This document shows, piece by piece, positions 34,196-44,305 of a stretch of 64,000 nucleotides of DNA. Positions within the stretch are counted from its first letter, which is position 1. Every line of letters begins with the position of its first letter. A program made the position numbers and the translations under genes. The notes under the pieces are model-generated. The model worked only from the letters and a program-made list of their open reading frames with translations, made no database searches and had not been told where the DNA came from. This stretch comes from Pyxidicoccus parkwaysis (GTDB lineage: Bacteria; Myxococcota; Myxococcia; Myxococcales; Myxococcaceae): NCBI RefSeq assembly GCF_017301735.1, contig NZ_CP071090.1:11019001-11083000 (forward strand), in the 5' to 3' direction.

Positions 34196-36601
34196 CTACT
34201 CCGAGCGCAGCGCGATGACCGGGTCCACGCGGACGGCGTGGCGCACGGGAATCAGCGTGGCCAGCACCGCCACGGCAATCAGGAACAGCGCCATGACGGT
34301 GAAGAGCACGGGCTCGAAGGGCTGCACGCCGTAGAGCAGTCCCGACATGGCGCGTCCGGCGCCCACCGCTCCCGCCAGCCCCACGCCCACGCCCGTCAGC
34401 GTGGGCCACATGCCCTGCCGCATCACCATCCACACCACGTCCGCCGAGCGCGCGCCCAGCGCCATGCGCACGCCAATCTCGTGCGTGCGCTGGCTGACGC
34501 CGTAGGCGATGACGCCATAGACGCCCACCGCGCTGAGGAGAAGCGCGACGCCCGCGAAGACGAGCAGCAGCACCACCGCGTAGCGCGGCGCGAGCAGCGT
34601 CTCGTCCACCACCTGCTTCATCGGCTTCACGCTGGTCAGCGGCAGCTCCGCGTCCAATTCCGCCAGCGCGTTGCGCACGGACGTCGTCAGCGTGAGCGGC
34701 TCACCCGTGGTGCGCAGCGCGAGGTAGATGTCCCGCGTCGTCTCCTGGCGCTGCGGCAGGTACACCGCGCCGAAGTCACCGGCGCCGCTGCCGAAGGTGG
34801 CCACCTGCACGTCGCCCACCACGCCCACCACCGTGCGCCACACGGGCTTGCCGTCCACGCTGTTCATGGAGAGGCGGCGGCCCACCGCGCTGCCGTCCGG
34901 GAAGTGCCGGCGCGCGAGCGTCTGGCTGATGATGACCGTCAGCGGCGCCGTCTCCGAGTCCTGCGGCGTGAAGGCCACGCCCTCGCGCAGCGGAATGGAC
35001 ATCACTTTGAAGTAGTCCTCCGTCACCACCTGGAAGAAGACGTAGCGCACGTTGCCGGGCGCGGTAGGCTCCTCGCCCTCCACCTGCAGCGTGCCTCGGC
35101 TCCAGCTCGGGCCCAGGGGGAGGTTGTTCGTCGCGGCCACGCCCTGCACGCCGGGCAGGGTGGAGAGCTTCGCCAGCGCCTCGTCCTGGAAGCGCACCAC
35201 CGAGGCGTTGTCCGGGTAGCGCCGCTCGCCCATTCCGAACTTCAGCGTGAGCAGCTTCTCGCGGTTGAAGCCCGCCGGGGCCTCCATCATCGACGCGAAG
35301 CTGCGCGCGTTGAGCGCCGCGCACACGGTGAGCACCAGCGCGAAGGCGAGCTGCGCGGCCACCAGAATCTGCCGCAGCCGCTGCCGGCCCGCGCCGCCGC
35401 CCCGGCCCTCGCGCCGCAGCACGTCCGCGGGCTGCACGCGCGAGGCCCTCAGCGCCGGTGCCAGTCCGAAGGCCAGCGTGGCGCCCACCGCCGCCACCAG
35501 GGTGAAGCCCAGCACGCGGGCATCCAGGCCCACCTTGTCCCAGCCCGGCACGAAGCGGCCCACGTCCGCGGGCACGCCCGCGCGCATCAGGTTGATGCCC
35601 CACAGCGCCACCAGCAGGCCGGCCCCCGCGCCCAGCAGCGACAGCAGCAGGCTCTCCGTGAGCATCTGCCGCGCGAGCCGTGACTGGACGGCGCCCAGCG
35701 CGCCGCGAATGGCCATCTCCTGCGAGCGCCGCGCCGCGCGCGCCAGCAGCATGCCGCCCACGTTGGCGCAGGCCACGCCGAGCACCAGCACCGTGGCCGC
35801 CATCAGCACGTACAGCATCAGCCGGATGGGCGCGTCGCCGTACTCGCGCAGGGGCAGGGCGGACACGCGGTGGCCGGGGTCCTCCTGCGACATGCGCGGC
35901 TCCACCAGCGCGAGCTGCGAGCGCAGCGACTGGAGCGACTGGCCCTCCTTCAGCCGTGCCACCGCCTGGTACGAGTGCTCGGTCCACATCGCCTGCGCGT
36001 TGGCGGGCAGCTCCATGGGTACCCAGAGCTGCGCGGCCTTGGGGAAGCGGAAGTCCGGCGGCATGACGCCCACCACGGTGTAGGGCTCGCCGTCGAGCGT
36101 CACCGTGCGGCCCACCATGGACGGGTCCGAGCCGAAGCGCCGCTCCCACAGCGCGTGGCTCAGCACCACCACGTGCTCCGACTTGCCGTCATCCGACTGG
36201 AGCGTGCGGCCCGAGGCGGCTCCCACGCCCAGCACGCCGAAGAAGTCCGGCGTGACGCGGTAGCCGACGAGGCGCTCGGGCTCCGTCGTGCCGGTGAGGT
36301 TCAAGTCCCACGACTGGAAGGCGGAGGCGCGCTCCAGCGCGGGCGCGTTGCGGTGCAGCTCGTCCGCCACCGCCGCGGAGACCTGGTTGCGCGAGTATCC
36401 CGGCGTCGACTCGACGATGAAGACCAGCCTGTCGAGCTCCGGGAAGTCGAAGGGCCGCAGCATCAGCGCGTCGAGGAAGCTGAAGATGACGGTGTTGGCG
36501 CCGATGCCCAGCGCCAGCGTCAGCACCGCGACGAAGGTGAAGCCCCGGTCGCGCAGCAGCCCGCGCAACGCGTAACGCATGTCCTGCAGGAAGGTGTCCA
36601 T
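34196..36601 (-). CDS. MacB-like ABC transporter permease (duplicated FtsX type)
   Basis: The protein has 801 residues. An N-terminal membrane helix (about 18-40) is followed by a large periplasmic MacB core domain (about 50-240) and three helices (about 270-370). A second periplasmic domain and a final group of helices (about 680-790) follow, the double FtsX layout of the acidobacterial/myxobacterial ADOP permeases. It would work with the ATPase encoded 18 bases upstream as a mechanotransmission exporter rather than a classical pump. No separate adaptor gene is present. It lies directly downstream of the lanthipeptide genes on the same strand, so a self-protection role is possible. Confidence 0.85.
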   Translation of the reverse strand: MDTFLQDMRYALRGLLRDRGFTFVAVLTLALGIGANTVIFSFLDALMLRPFDFPELDRLVFIVESTPGYSRNQVSAAVADELHRNAPALERASAFQSWDLNLTGTTEPERLVGYRVTPDFFGVLGVGAASGRTLQSDDGKSEHVVVLSHALWERRFGSDPSMVGRTVTLDGEPYTVVGVMPPDFRFPKAAQLWVPMELPANAQAMWTEHSYQAVARLKEGQSLQSLRSQLALVEPRMSQEDPGHRVSALPLREYGDAPIRLMLYVLMAATVLVLGVACANVGGMLLARAARRSQEMAIRGALGAVQSRLARQMLTESLLLSLLGAGAGLLVALWGINLMRAGVPADVGRFVPGWDKVGLDARVLGFTLVAAVGATLAFGLAPALRASRVQPADVLRREGRGGGAGRQRLRQILVAAQLAFALVLTVCAALNARSFASMMEAPAGFNREKLLTLKFGMGERRYPDNASVVRFQDEALAKLSTLPGVQGVAATNNLPLGPSWSRGTLQVEGEEPTAPGNVRYVFFQVVTEDYFKVMSIPLREGVAFTPQDSETAPLTVIISQTLARRHFPDGSAVGRRLSMNSVDGKPVWRTVVGVVGDVQVATFGSGAGDFGAVYLPQRQETTRDIYLALRTTGEPLTLTTSVRNALAELDAELPLTSVKPMKQVVDETLLAPRYAVVLLLVFAGVALLLSAVGVYGVIAYGVSQRTHEIGVRMALGARSADVVWMVMRQGMWPTLTGVGVGLAGAVGAGRAMSGLLYGVQPFEPVLFTVMALFLIAVAVLATLIPVRHAVRVDPVIALRSE

Positions 36602-36619
36602 GTCGGGCTCTCGTGCAGG

Positions 36620-37381
<762 letters not shown>

Positions 37382-37469
37382 TACGGTTTCACCCACGGGA
37401 CCGCGTCTCGCACGGCCTTGTCTGGATTCCTGGAATGGTCGCCTTGTCGTGGCCCCGGGGACAACCCCC

Positions 37470-37577
37470 CCGGTCCTGCTTCGGCTTCATCGGGGCGGCC
37501 CGGGCATCACCGACCCGGTGCTCACCCGGGTGATTCGAGCACCGGTCCTGTGTCTCCTCGGTGCTCATCGGGGCGGC
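37470..37577. repeat. Direct repeat spanning the end of the LanM gene
   Basis: CCGGTCCTG occurs at 37470-37478 and 37542-37550, and TCATCGGGGCGGC at 37487-37499 and 37565-37577, in the same order. The second copy contains the stop codon of the synthetase gene (TCA at 37565-37567). The first therefore looks like a duplicated 3' end about 75 bases downstream. Confidence 0.55.
37515..37545. terminator. Hairpin behind the LanM gene
   Basis: CCGGTGCTC (37515-37523) and GAGCACCGG (37537-37545) are perfect 9-bp arms with a 13-base loop, lying 20 bases behind the synthetase stop on the transcribed side. It could end or attenuate the lanthipeptide transcript before the ABC pair. There is no T-run. 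Confidence 0.45.
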
Positions 37578-40500
37578 TCGAGGACGAGCACCGACGGTAC
37601 GCGCCGGGGCTCGGCCGCGCGGAGCAGGGCGTAGCCGCTGCCGGCCAGACCCACCATGAAGCCCGGAGTCTCCACGCCCAGCGGGACGCCGGAGAGCCAG
37701 CCTGTGGCTCCGGCGCTCGCCATCACCTTGGCGGCCCACTGTCCCACCTCGCCGGACGGCACCCCGGCCACGCTCTGCGCAGTTAGTAGGAGCTCCAGGC
37801 TGCCGGTGTCGCCATGGCACAGCGAGTGGTCCCTGCCGAGCCCCTGGGTGCGGGTGTCCGCCACTGCAGCCTCGATTTCGGCGCGCACGGTGGCGTCGTC
37901 CTCGTGCCGCAGCGACGCCAGCCGTCCCAGGCCGATGCCCGTGGAGCCATGGCACCACGACGTCTTGAAGGCCGGCGTCTGGGGCCTGCCGCGCAGGTCC
38001 GGCCAGTTGTTGCGCTCCGGCACGAAGAGCGAGCGCTCGTAGCGCAGCGCCTGTCGCGCGGTGTCGCGGAAGCGCTCCTCGCCCGTCAGCGCGTGCAACT
38101 CCAGCAGTGCGTGGGCGATGCCGGCAGTGCCATGCGCGTAGCCGGTGAGCGCCGCGTCCGGCTCCAGCCGCGAGTGCCAGCCCACGCCTTGCGCTTGCGG
38201 GCGAGCCTTCGCCAGCAGGTGCTCACCGCAGCGCCGCGCCACCTCCAGCGCTCGCTTCGAGGCGCCGGTGTGGTGCAGCGCGGCCAGCGCGAGGATGCTC
38301 CCCGCCACGCCGTCGATGACGTCGAGGTTCTCGTCCTGCCCGACGAGCGGCTCCAGCATCGCCACGCACGTGTCCGCCGCATCGAGCAGGTCGGGGCGCT
38401 TCCAGAGCGTGCCCAACTGCGCGTACGTGTAGAGCACGCCGCCCCAGCCGAGGAACCCACCCACCGACGCGGGCTGGTGGCGCGGCTCGCCGTGCTTGCG
38501 CTGCATCGTCCGCACCGCGCCCTGCGCCAGCTCGCTGTAGCGTGATTCACCCGTCAGCTCACCGAGCCACGCCAGGAAGAGCGCCACGCCCGGCAGGCCG
38601 CCATACAAGTCCAGCCCGAGCGGGCTCAGCCGCCAGTGACGATTCCAGCCGAGCGTAAGGCCGAACCACGAGCACTCCTCGCGGCTGCCGACGGACAGCG
38701 TCTCCAGCCGGTCTCCCACGGCGCGTGCCGCCTTCAGCAACTGCTCGCGCGTGGCCGGCCCTTCCGGAGTCGCGGGCGTGTGGCGCGCGAGGCGGAGCGG
38801 GTCCGCGTCGATGGCCAGCGTGGTGAACGAGGCGCGAATCGCCCAGACCTGCTTCGCGTGGTCCGCCTCACCGAGCTGCGCCACCTGCTTGCGCAGCCTG
38901 TCGAGCCCCTTCTCGTCGAAGACGTCCGGAATCTCCTCGCCGGGCTCGGCCCAGACGCTGCGGCTTCCGGGCACCGTGGTGAAGAGCGGCACGTCGCCGC
39001 GCTCCAGCGACTGGCGCTCCGCGTGCGCCACCTGGGTGAGGAACGGGAAGCGGTCCGTGTTCAGCCACAGGCGCTCGAAGAAGCGGTCCCGGTCCAGTGC
39101 GTTGCGCAGCAGGTCCGGGTGGAAGCTCTCCAGCATCATCGTCTTGTAGACGAACGTGGGCCGCAGCAGCGTGCGCACCTCCACGTCGGCGAAGCGGCGG
39201 AAGAGGCCCCACTCGTCCACCAGCGCGTCGCGGTGCTGGCGCAGCAGCGAGTACACCTCGGAGAAGCCCTCGACGACGGAGCCCTGGTACTGGAACAGGT
39301 CCACGTCCGCGCCGTTGAGCGTGGGGCGGTTGAGGCCCCGGCGGAAGCTGCGGGGGCCTCGGGTGAAGTGGAGCTCGTCCGTGCCCGCGGCCGCCACCGT
39401 GGGCGCCTGCCGGTTGCCGGCCTGGCCCTCCGGATTGCCCATGCCGCTGATGTCCACGCCGGCCGTGCGCGGGTCCTCCCATGCGCGTCCGGGCAACAGG
39501 CCCACGCGGAGGACGGAGTTGAAGGCCTCCTGCTCGCGCAGCAACAGGTCCGCCTGCTCGGTCAGCCGCAGCGGCGGGTGGAGCAGTGACTCCAGGTCCA
39601 CCAGGATGGGGTGCTCTCCGGAGGCGATGACGTTCTCGAAGTGGAAGTCCGTCCCCTCCAGCAGATACAGCAGCGCGAGGTAGCCGCCCTGGCGCTGGTA
39701 GAAGCGCCGCACCTGCGACTCGTCGCCGCACGGCGCGGCCTCCACGCACTGCACCCAGCCGTAGCCGTGGCGCTCCACGCGGGGGACGCGCGGGAAGGGC
39801 ACCGACACGCCGCGCGCGTTGGCCCACTCCAGCAGCGCGTCGAAGTGGCGGTCCGTCTCCAGCGAGCGCGGTTTGTAGATGACGTTGAAGCCCGAGGAGA
39901 ACGTGGCGCGCATCACCGAGCGCCCGCCCCGGTGCACGTCGCCCAGGCCCGCCTTCACCTCCGTGAGCCGGCCCAATTCCTTGCCACCACCGAGCACGCG
40001 CTGGATGTCCGTCCAGTCCGCGCACAGCCGCTGGAGGAACTCCAGGCCCGAGTCCACCCACAGGCCCACGCGCGTCACCAGGTGACGGGCCAGCAGCGGG
40101 TACTCGCGGAAGAGCGTCCACCGCACCTCGGGTGTGCGCAGGCGCTTCACGAAGCTCTGGAAGCGCTCCGGCGGCGTCGTGCCTTCGAGCAACTCCGACA
40201 GCCGCGCCACGTGCAACTCCAGCACGAGCGTCCGGCTCAGCATGTCCAGAATCGCCTGCGGCAGCGACGCGAAGAGCGCCGCGCCCACCGTGGCGGAGTC
40301 GAACGGGACGTCGCGCTGTGAGGCCACGAGCGCATCGATGCCCGCCTGGAGTCGCTCGAAGCCCTGATGGAGGAAGGGCTCGGCGGCGAGGATGAGGGCG
40401 CCGTTCGGGTTGTTGCGGAACGCCTCGGGGTACGGCAGTCGCGTCGTGGGCGCGGGGCGATTCAGGGCGCGCTCGACGTCGTACATCCACGCGGGCGCGA

Positions 40501-40762
40501 CGGGGATGCGCGCGCGCAGCGCTTCGATGGGCTCACCGAGCAGCCGGAGGAATTCGTCTTGCGAGATTCCGGCGGAGCGCAGCCGCTGCTCGAACAGCGT
40601 GTCGTCGGAGAGGGGCGGCTTCTCGCGCCAGCGCTTGAGCCGGCGCTCCGCCAGGGCCGCGTCCACGGGGCCCGGTGTGTCCGGACTGTTTCGCAGCGAG
40701 GCGATGCGCTCGGTGAGCGTGAGCGCGGGATACCAGGCGATGTCGGGCTGCGGCTGAGTCAT
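37565..40762 (-). CDS. lanM: Class II lanthipeptide synthetase LanM
   Basis: The 1065-residue length is normal for LanM. The N-terminal half is the dehydratase domain (DUF4135), with kinase-like segments such as VIYKPRSLETD and EGTDFHFENVIASGEHPILVDLESLLHP. It phosphorylates and eliminates Ser/Thr. The C-terminal third is a LanC-like cyclase with the zinc ligands Cys937 in SWCHGSTG and Cys982-His983 in SLCHGDTG. The Gly-rich toroid repeats (GGFLGWGGVLYTYAQ, GYAHGTAGIAHAL) are present. It is expected to make lanthionine rings in the 62-residue precursor encoded upstream. All visible active-site motifs are intact. Confidence 0.95.
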   Translation of the reverse strand: MTQPQPDIAWYPALTLTERIASLRNSPDTPGPVDAALAERRLKRWREKPPLSDDTLFEQRLRSAGISQDEFLRLLGEPIEALRARIPVAPAWMYDVERALNRPAPTTRLPYPEAFRNNPNGALILAAEPFLHQGFERLQAGIDALVASQRDVPFDSATVGAALFASLPQAILDMLSRTLVLELHVARLSELLEGTTPPERFQSFVKRLRTPEVRWTLFREYPLLARHLVTRVGLWVDSGLEFLQRLCADWTDIQRVLGGGKELGRLTEVKAGLGDVHRGGRSVMRATFSSGFNVIYKPRSLETDRHFDALLEWANARGVSVPFPRVPRVERHGYGWVQCVEAAPCGDESQVRRFYQRQGGYLALLYLLEGTDFHFENVIASGEHPILVDLESLLHPPLRLTEQADLLLREQEAFNSVLRVGLLPGRAWEDPRTAGVDISGMGNPEGQAGNRQAPTVAAAGTDELHFTRGPRSFRRGLNRPTLNGADVDLFQYQGSVVEGFSEVYSLLRQHRDALVDEWGLFRRFADVEVRTLLRPTFVYKTMMLESFHPDLLRNALDRDRFFERLWLNTDRFPFLTQVAHAERQSLERGDVPLFTTVPGSRSVWAEPGEEIPDVFDEKGLDRLRKQVAQLGEADHAKQVWAIRASFTTLAIDADPLRLARHTPATPEGPATREQLLKAARAVGDRLETLSVGSREECSWFGLTLGWNRHWRLSPLGLDLYGGLPGVALFLAWLGELTGESRYSELAQGAVRTMQRKHGEPRHQPASVGGFLGWGGVLYTYAQLGTLWKRPDLLDAADTCVAMLEPLVGQDENLDVIDGVAGSILALAALHHTGASKRALEVARRCGEHLLAKARPQAQGVGWHSRLEPDAALTGYAHGTAGIAHALLELHALTGEERFRDTARQALRYERSLFVPERNNWPDLRGRPQTPAFKTSWCHGSTGIGLGRLASLRHEDDATVRAEIEAAVADTRTQGLGRDHSLCHGDTGSLELLLTAQSVAGVPSGEVGQWAAKVMASAGATGWLSGVPLGVETPGFMVGLAGSGYALLRAAEPRRVPSVLVLEPPR

Positions 40763-40819
40763 GGGCGGGAGGCTTGCGTCGGGTGTGCGCCCTTCACGAA
40801 GGGCGCCGGGCAGCGGAGC

Positions 40820-40915
40820 TCAGGCGGGAGACGGGCCGGACGAGCGACGGCAGTGACGTGGGCAGTGGCTCGCGAGGTGGTGGTTCAGGCGGGAGACGGG
40901 CTGGACGAGTGACGG
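40820..40915. repeat. 31-bp direct repeat at the 3' end of the unknown lan-locus gene
   Basis: Bases 40820-40850 and 40885-40915 are the same 31-mer (start TCAGGCGGGAGACGGG) with two mismatches, 65 bases apart. The second copy codes the end of the unknown protein (SSSPSPA and stop); the first lies in the gap before the synthetase gene and preserves the same ending (SSGPSPA, stop). Confidence 0.75.
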
Positions 40916-41958
40916 AACCAGAAGTGCCGGAAGGCGAGATACGCCTTCACCTGCGTGGGCTGGCCCGGCTGGTGGATGAGCTTGAGGTGGTTGATGCGGC
41001 GGGCGAAGCCACTGTGCACGCCAGGCATGCGCTCGCTGGCGCGCAGCAGGTTCTCCGGCCACGGCCCGGGATGATTGAGCGGACTGGACATGCCAGGCCA
41101 CGACAGCAGCGCGTCGCGCTTCGAGGGCGTGCACAGCCCGCGCGCCACGAGGTGGTCCATCCACCGCTTCCAGCGCGCCGGGCTGGGGTCCTTGTCGAGA
41201 ATGCACTCCAGGCCCAGCTTGGGATGGATGTCGTCGCCCACGTCGATGTCGAGCGTGATGTCGTCGACGAACGAGCGCGCGTCCTCCAGCACCGCGTCCA
41301 GCTCGGCGGGGATGCCGCTCCACCCGGCGCGCTTCAGCGCGGTGCCCAGCTCCGACAGCGGCACGCCGCGGATGCACAGCCGCACCGCGTCCGTGTGCCG
41401 CGAGAACATCATCCCCACCTGCTCGATGCGCGGCGGCCCGGGCAGCTCCAGGCTGCGCGCAAGGGCCTGGGGCGGGGCCGCGCGCTCGGGCCCGCGCAGC
41501 AACTCCAGGCACGCGCGCACCGTGCCGGGCACGTCCTCAGGCGGCTGCTCGGGGCCGAAGAAGACGCCGGGAATGGGCACGGCGCTGGCCAGCTCCTGGA
41601 GGTCGAACTCCAGCCACATGTCGCGCACGCGCTTGTTCAGCAGCGAGCCGGGCTCGGACCACGCGCGGCAGAAGTCGCGCACGCGCTGCCAGACGGGGCT
41701 CTGCAGGAATTCGTCCGGCGGGTGGTAGTCCGGGTGGCGTCCCGCGAAGGCGGCGCGCGTGCCGTCATCCGCGAGCAGGTTGACGAGGAAGTCCGCGACG
41801 GGCTCGTCGTCACCGAGGCGGCACTCGAAGCCGCTGCTCGCGCAGGGAGGCAGGCGGCGTGAAACATCCAGGATGGGCCGCAGCGCCTCGGACGAGACGA
41901 GGGCCGGCGGGACGAAGGGCACGGCGAGCCGCAGGTAGTCTTCCATGGACAGGCGCAC
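40885..41958 (-). CDS. Unrecognised protein of the lanthipeptide operon
   Basis: The protein has 357 residues from GTG 41958, seven bases behind GGGAGG; an ATG four codons later lacks this spacing. It is acidic and helical, with no signal peptide or membrane segment. Notable segments are WQRVRDFCRAWSEPGSLLNK, DMWLEFDLQELA, DDITLDIDVGDDIHPKLGLE and the C-terminal VKAYLAFRHFWFRHS. It lies between LanT (25 bases upstream) and LanM, inside the operon, so it very likely acts on the lanthipeptide or its enzymes. I do not recognise the family. A methyl transfer, oxidation or hydrolase motif was looked for and not found. Confidence 0.8.
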   Translation of the reverse strand: MRLSMEDYLRLAVPFVPPALVSSEALRPILDVSRRLPPCASSGFECRLGDDEPVADFLVNLLADDGTRAAFAGRHPDYHPPDEFLQSPVWQRVRDFCRAWSEPGSLLNKRVRDMWLEFDLQELASAVPIPGVFFGPEQPPEDVPGTVRACLELLRGPERAAPPQALARSLELPGPPRIEQVGMMFSRHTDAVRLCIRGVPLSELGTALKRAGWSGIPAELDAVLEDARSFVDDITLDIDVGDDIHPKLGLECILDKDPSPARWKRWMDHLVARGLCTPSKRDALLSWPGMSSPLNHPGPWPENLLRASERMPGVHSGFARRINHLKLIHQPGQPTQVKAYLAFRHFWFRHSSSPSPA

Positions 41959-41983
41959 GTCTTTGCCTCCCTCTTCGAGTCCG

Positions 41984-44305
41984 TCAGCCGATGAGGCGCT
42001 GCGCGCCCGGCGGCACGGCGGCGCCCTGCGAGGGCCCATCCGCCAACTGCTTCCGCACGAGCTCCACGTAGTGGCCCTCGCGCGACATCAGCTCCTCGTG
42101 CGTGCCCTGCTCGACGAGCTTCCCGCCGTCCAGCACCAGGATGACGTCCGCGTCGCGCACGGTGCTGAGCCGGTGGGCGATGAGGATGCGCGTGCAGGAC
42201 AGCTTCCCCAGGTTCTGGTCGAGCTGGCCTTCCGTGAGCACGTCGAGCTGACTCGTCGCCTCGTCCAGCAGCAGCATGGCCGGCTTGCGCACCAGCGCGC
42301 GCGCCACGGCGATGCGCTGGCGCTGCCCGCCCGACAGCCCCGAGCCGCCCGAGCCGGAGATGACCGTCTCATAGCCCATGGGCATCCGCTCGATGTCGTC
42401 GTGGATGACCGCGAGCTTCGCCGCCTCGGTGACCTGCTCCAGCGAGAGCGACGGGTCGCTGAAGGTGATGTTCTCGCGCAGCGAGCCGCTGAAGAGGAAC
42501 GGCTCCTGGAGCACCGCGCCGAACTGCCCGCGCAACGTGACGTAGTCCAGCGACTGCATCGGCTGGCCGTCGTAGAGAATCTCGCCGGAGCTGGGCTCGT
42601 GCAGTCCGAGCAGCAGCATGGCCAGCGTCGTCTTGCCGGAGCCGCTGCGCCCCACGAGCGCCACCTTCTGCCCGGGCTCGATGCGCAGGGAGATGGTGTC
42701 CAGCACCACCGGCCCGTCGGCGGAGTAGCGGAAGGTGACGTCGCGCAGCTCCACGCGGCCCGTCAACTCCGGCGCCTCCTTCACCTTGGGCAGCTCCTGC
42801 TCGGGCGGCGCTTCGAGGATGTCCACCAGCCGGTTGAGGTGCGCGCCCACCATCTGGAGTTGTTGGCCGGTGGCCGTCAGCGACGCGAGCGGCTGGATGC
42901 AGGAGACGGCCAGCGCGTTGAGCGCGAGCATGGTGCCCAGCGACATCTCGCCGGTGAGCACCAGCCGCGCGCCCAGCCACAGGAGCAGCAGCGGCGCCAG
43001 CGTGCGCAGCGTCAGCAGCGCCGAGTCCAGCACCGACGACAGGTGGTTCTTGCGCACGGTGACGTTGAGGTGCTTCATCAGCAGGTTGGACCAGTGGTCC
43101 AGCACCCGCTGCTCGGCGCCCGAGGCCTTGAGGGTGGCCACGCCAATCAGCGCTTCCGTGAGGTAGTTCTGCGACTCCGCCTGCGCGGTGAGGCTCTCCT
43201 GCGTCAGCCCGTGGATGCGCTGGTTGGTGGCCACCAGCAGCGCCACCTGGAGCGCGCCCACCACCACGGAGACGACGCCGAACAGCGGCGCCTGGAAGAG
43301 CAGGATGGTGAAGTAGACGAGCACCATCAGGCCATCGAGCACCACGGACAGCGTGCGGCTGGTGAGCGCCTCGCGGATGGCCACGTTGCTGCCCAGGCGC
43401 GTGAGCAAATCGCCCGTGGTGCGCTGCTGGAAGAAGCGCAGCGGCAGTGTGAGCAGGTGGCCGAAGAGCCCCAGCATCATTCGCGAGTCGAGCCGTGCAT
43501 ACAGGTAGATGATGACGGCGGAGCGCAGGTAGCTCGTTACGCCCTGCGCGAGCACGAGCACCAGCATGCCCAGGCCCAGCACCGTCATCAGGTCCACGGC
43601 GCGGTAGGGGAGGATGCGGTCGACGACGACTTGCGTGAGCACCGGCAGCGCGAGGCCGATGCCCTGCATCAGCAGCGACGCGGCGAAAATCTGCCCGAGC
43701 AGCGCCGAGAAGCGCGGCAGCCCCACCACGTACGCGAGCGCCGTGCGCCACGTGGACTCGGCGCCCGACTGCTTGCGGCGCTGGAACTGGATGCTCGGCT
43801 CGAAGGAGAGCGCGAGGCCGGTGAAGCTCTCGTCGAACTCGGCCATCGTCAGGCGGCGGCGGCCTCGCGCCGGGTCGACGATGTCCACGTGGTCCGAGGC
43901 CCACTTCTCCACCACGACGAAGTGGTTGAACTCCCAGAAGGCGATGGCCGGCAGCGGAATGCGGTGGAACTGGGCCAGCGAGACGGAATAGCGCCGCGCG
44001 ATGAGGCCATGCGTGCGCGCCGCGCGGACGATGGCCAACGCGGAGGCGCCGTCACGTCCGGTGTCGAGGGCCTCGCGGCACTCGGCCGCGGTGGTGCGAC
44101 GCCCGTGGTACGACAGCACCATGGCGAGACACGCGCCGCCGCACTCGCGCGTGCTCAGCTGGAGGATGACGGGCACGCGCCGCTGCCGGAACCACAGGAC
44201 GAGCGGCCACAGCACGCGCATCACCCGGTCCAGCAGCCGGGGAGGCGCTGCTGGCGCGGGAGCCGGCGAGGGACTGACGGGCTCCTGCTGCTCCGGAAGA
44301 CTCAT
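41984..44305 (-). CDS. lanT: Peptidase C39-containing ABC exporter (LanT)
   Basis: The protein has 773 residues. The N-terminal C39 peptidase has nucleophile Cys55 in ECGGACLAM, His128 in EFNHFVVVE and Asp144 in DIVDPARG. Six membrane helices follow (about 175-440). The ATPase domain carries Walker A GRSGSGKTT, signature LSGGQRQR and Walker B MLLLDEATSQLD. It should cut the precursor after the double-Gly site and export the core. ATG 44305 overlaps the stop of the upstream HlyD-like gene as ATGA. It is complete and intact. Confidence 0.95.
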   Translation of the reverse strand: MSLPEQQEPVSPSPAPAPAAPPRLLDRVMRVLWPLVLWFRQRRVPVILQLSTRECGGACLAMVLSYHGRRTTAAECREALDTGRDGASALAIVRAARTHGLIARRYSVSLAQFHRIPLPAIAFWEFNHFVVVEKWASDHVDIVDPARGRRRLTMAEFDESFTGLALSFEPSIQFQRRKQSGAESTWRTALAYVVGLPRFSALLGQIFAASLLMQGIGLALPVLTQVVVDRILPYRAVDLMTVLGLGMLVLVLAQGVTSYLRSAVIIYLYARLDSRMMLGLFGHLLTLPLRFFQQRTTGDLLTRLGSNVAIREALTSRTLSVVLDGLMVLVYFTILLFQAPLFGVVSVVVGALQVALLVATNQRIHGLTQESLTAQAESQNYLTEALIGVATLKASGAEQRVLDHWSNLLMKHLNVTVRKNHLSSVLDSALLTLRTLAPLLLLWLGARLVLTGEMSLGTMLALNALAVSCIQPLASLTATGQQLQMVGAHLNRLVDILEAPPEQELPKVKEAPELTGRVELRDVTFRYSADGPVVLDTISLRIEPGQKVALVGRSGSGKTTLAMLLLGLHEPSSGEILYDGQPMQSLDYVTLRGQFGAVLQEPFLFSGSLRENITFSDPSLSLEQVTEAAKLAVIHDDIERMPMGYETVISGSGGSGLSGGQRQRIAVARALVRKPAMLLLDEATSQLDVLTEGQLDQNLGKLSCTRILIAHRLSTVRDADVILVLDGGKLVEQGTHEELMSREGHYVELVRKQLADGPSQGAAVPPGAQRLIG

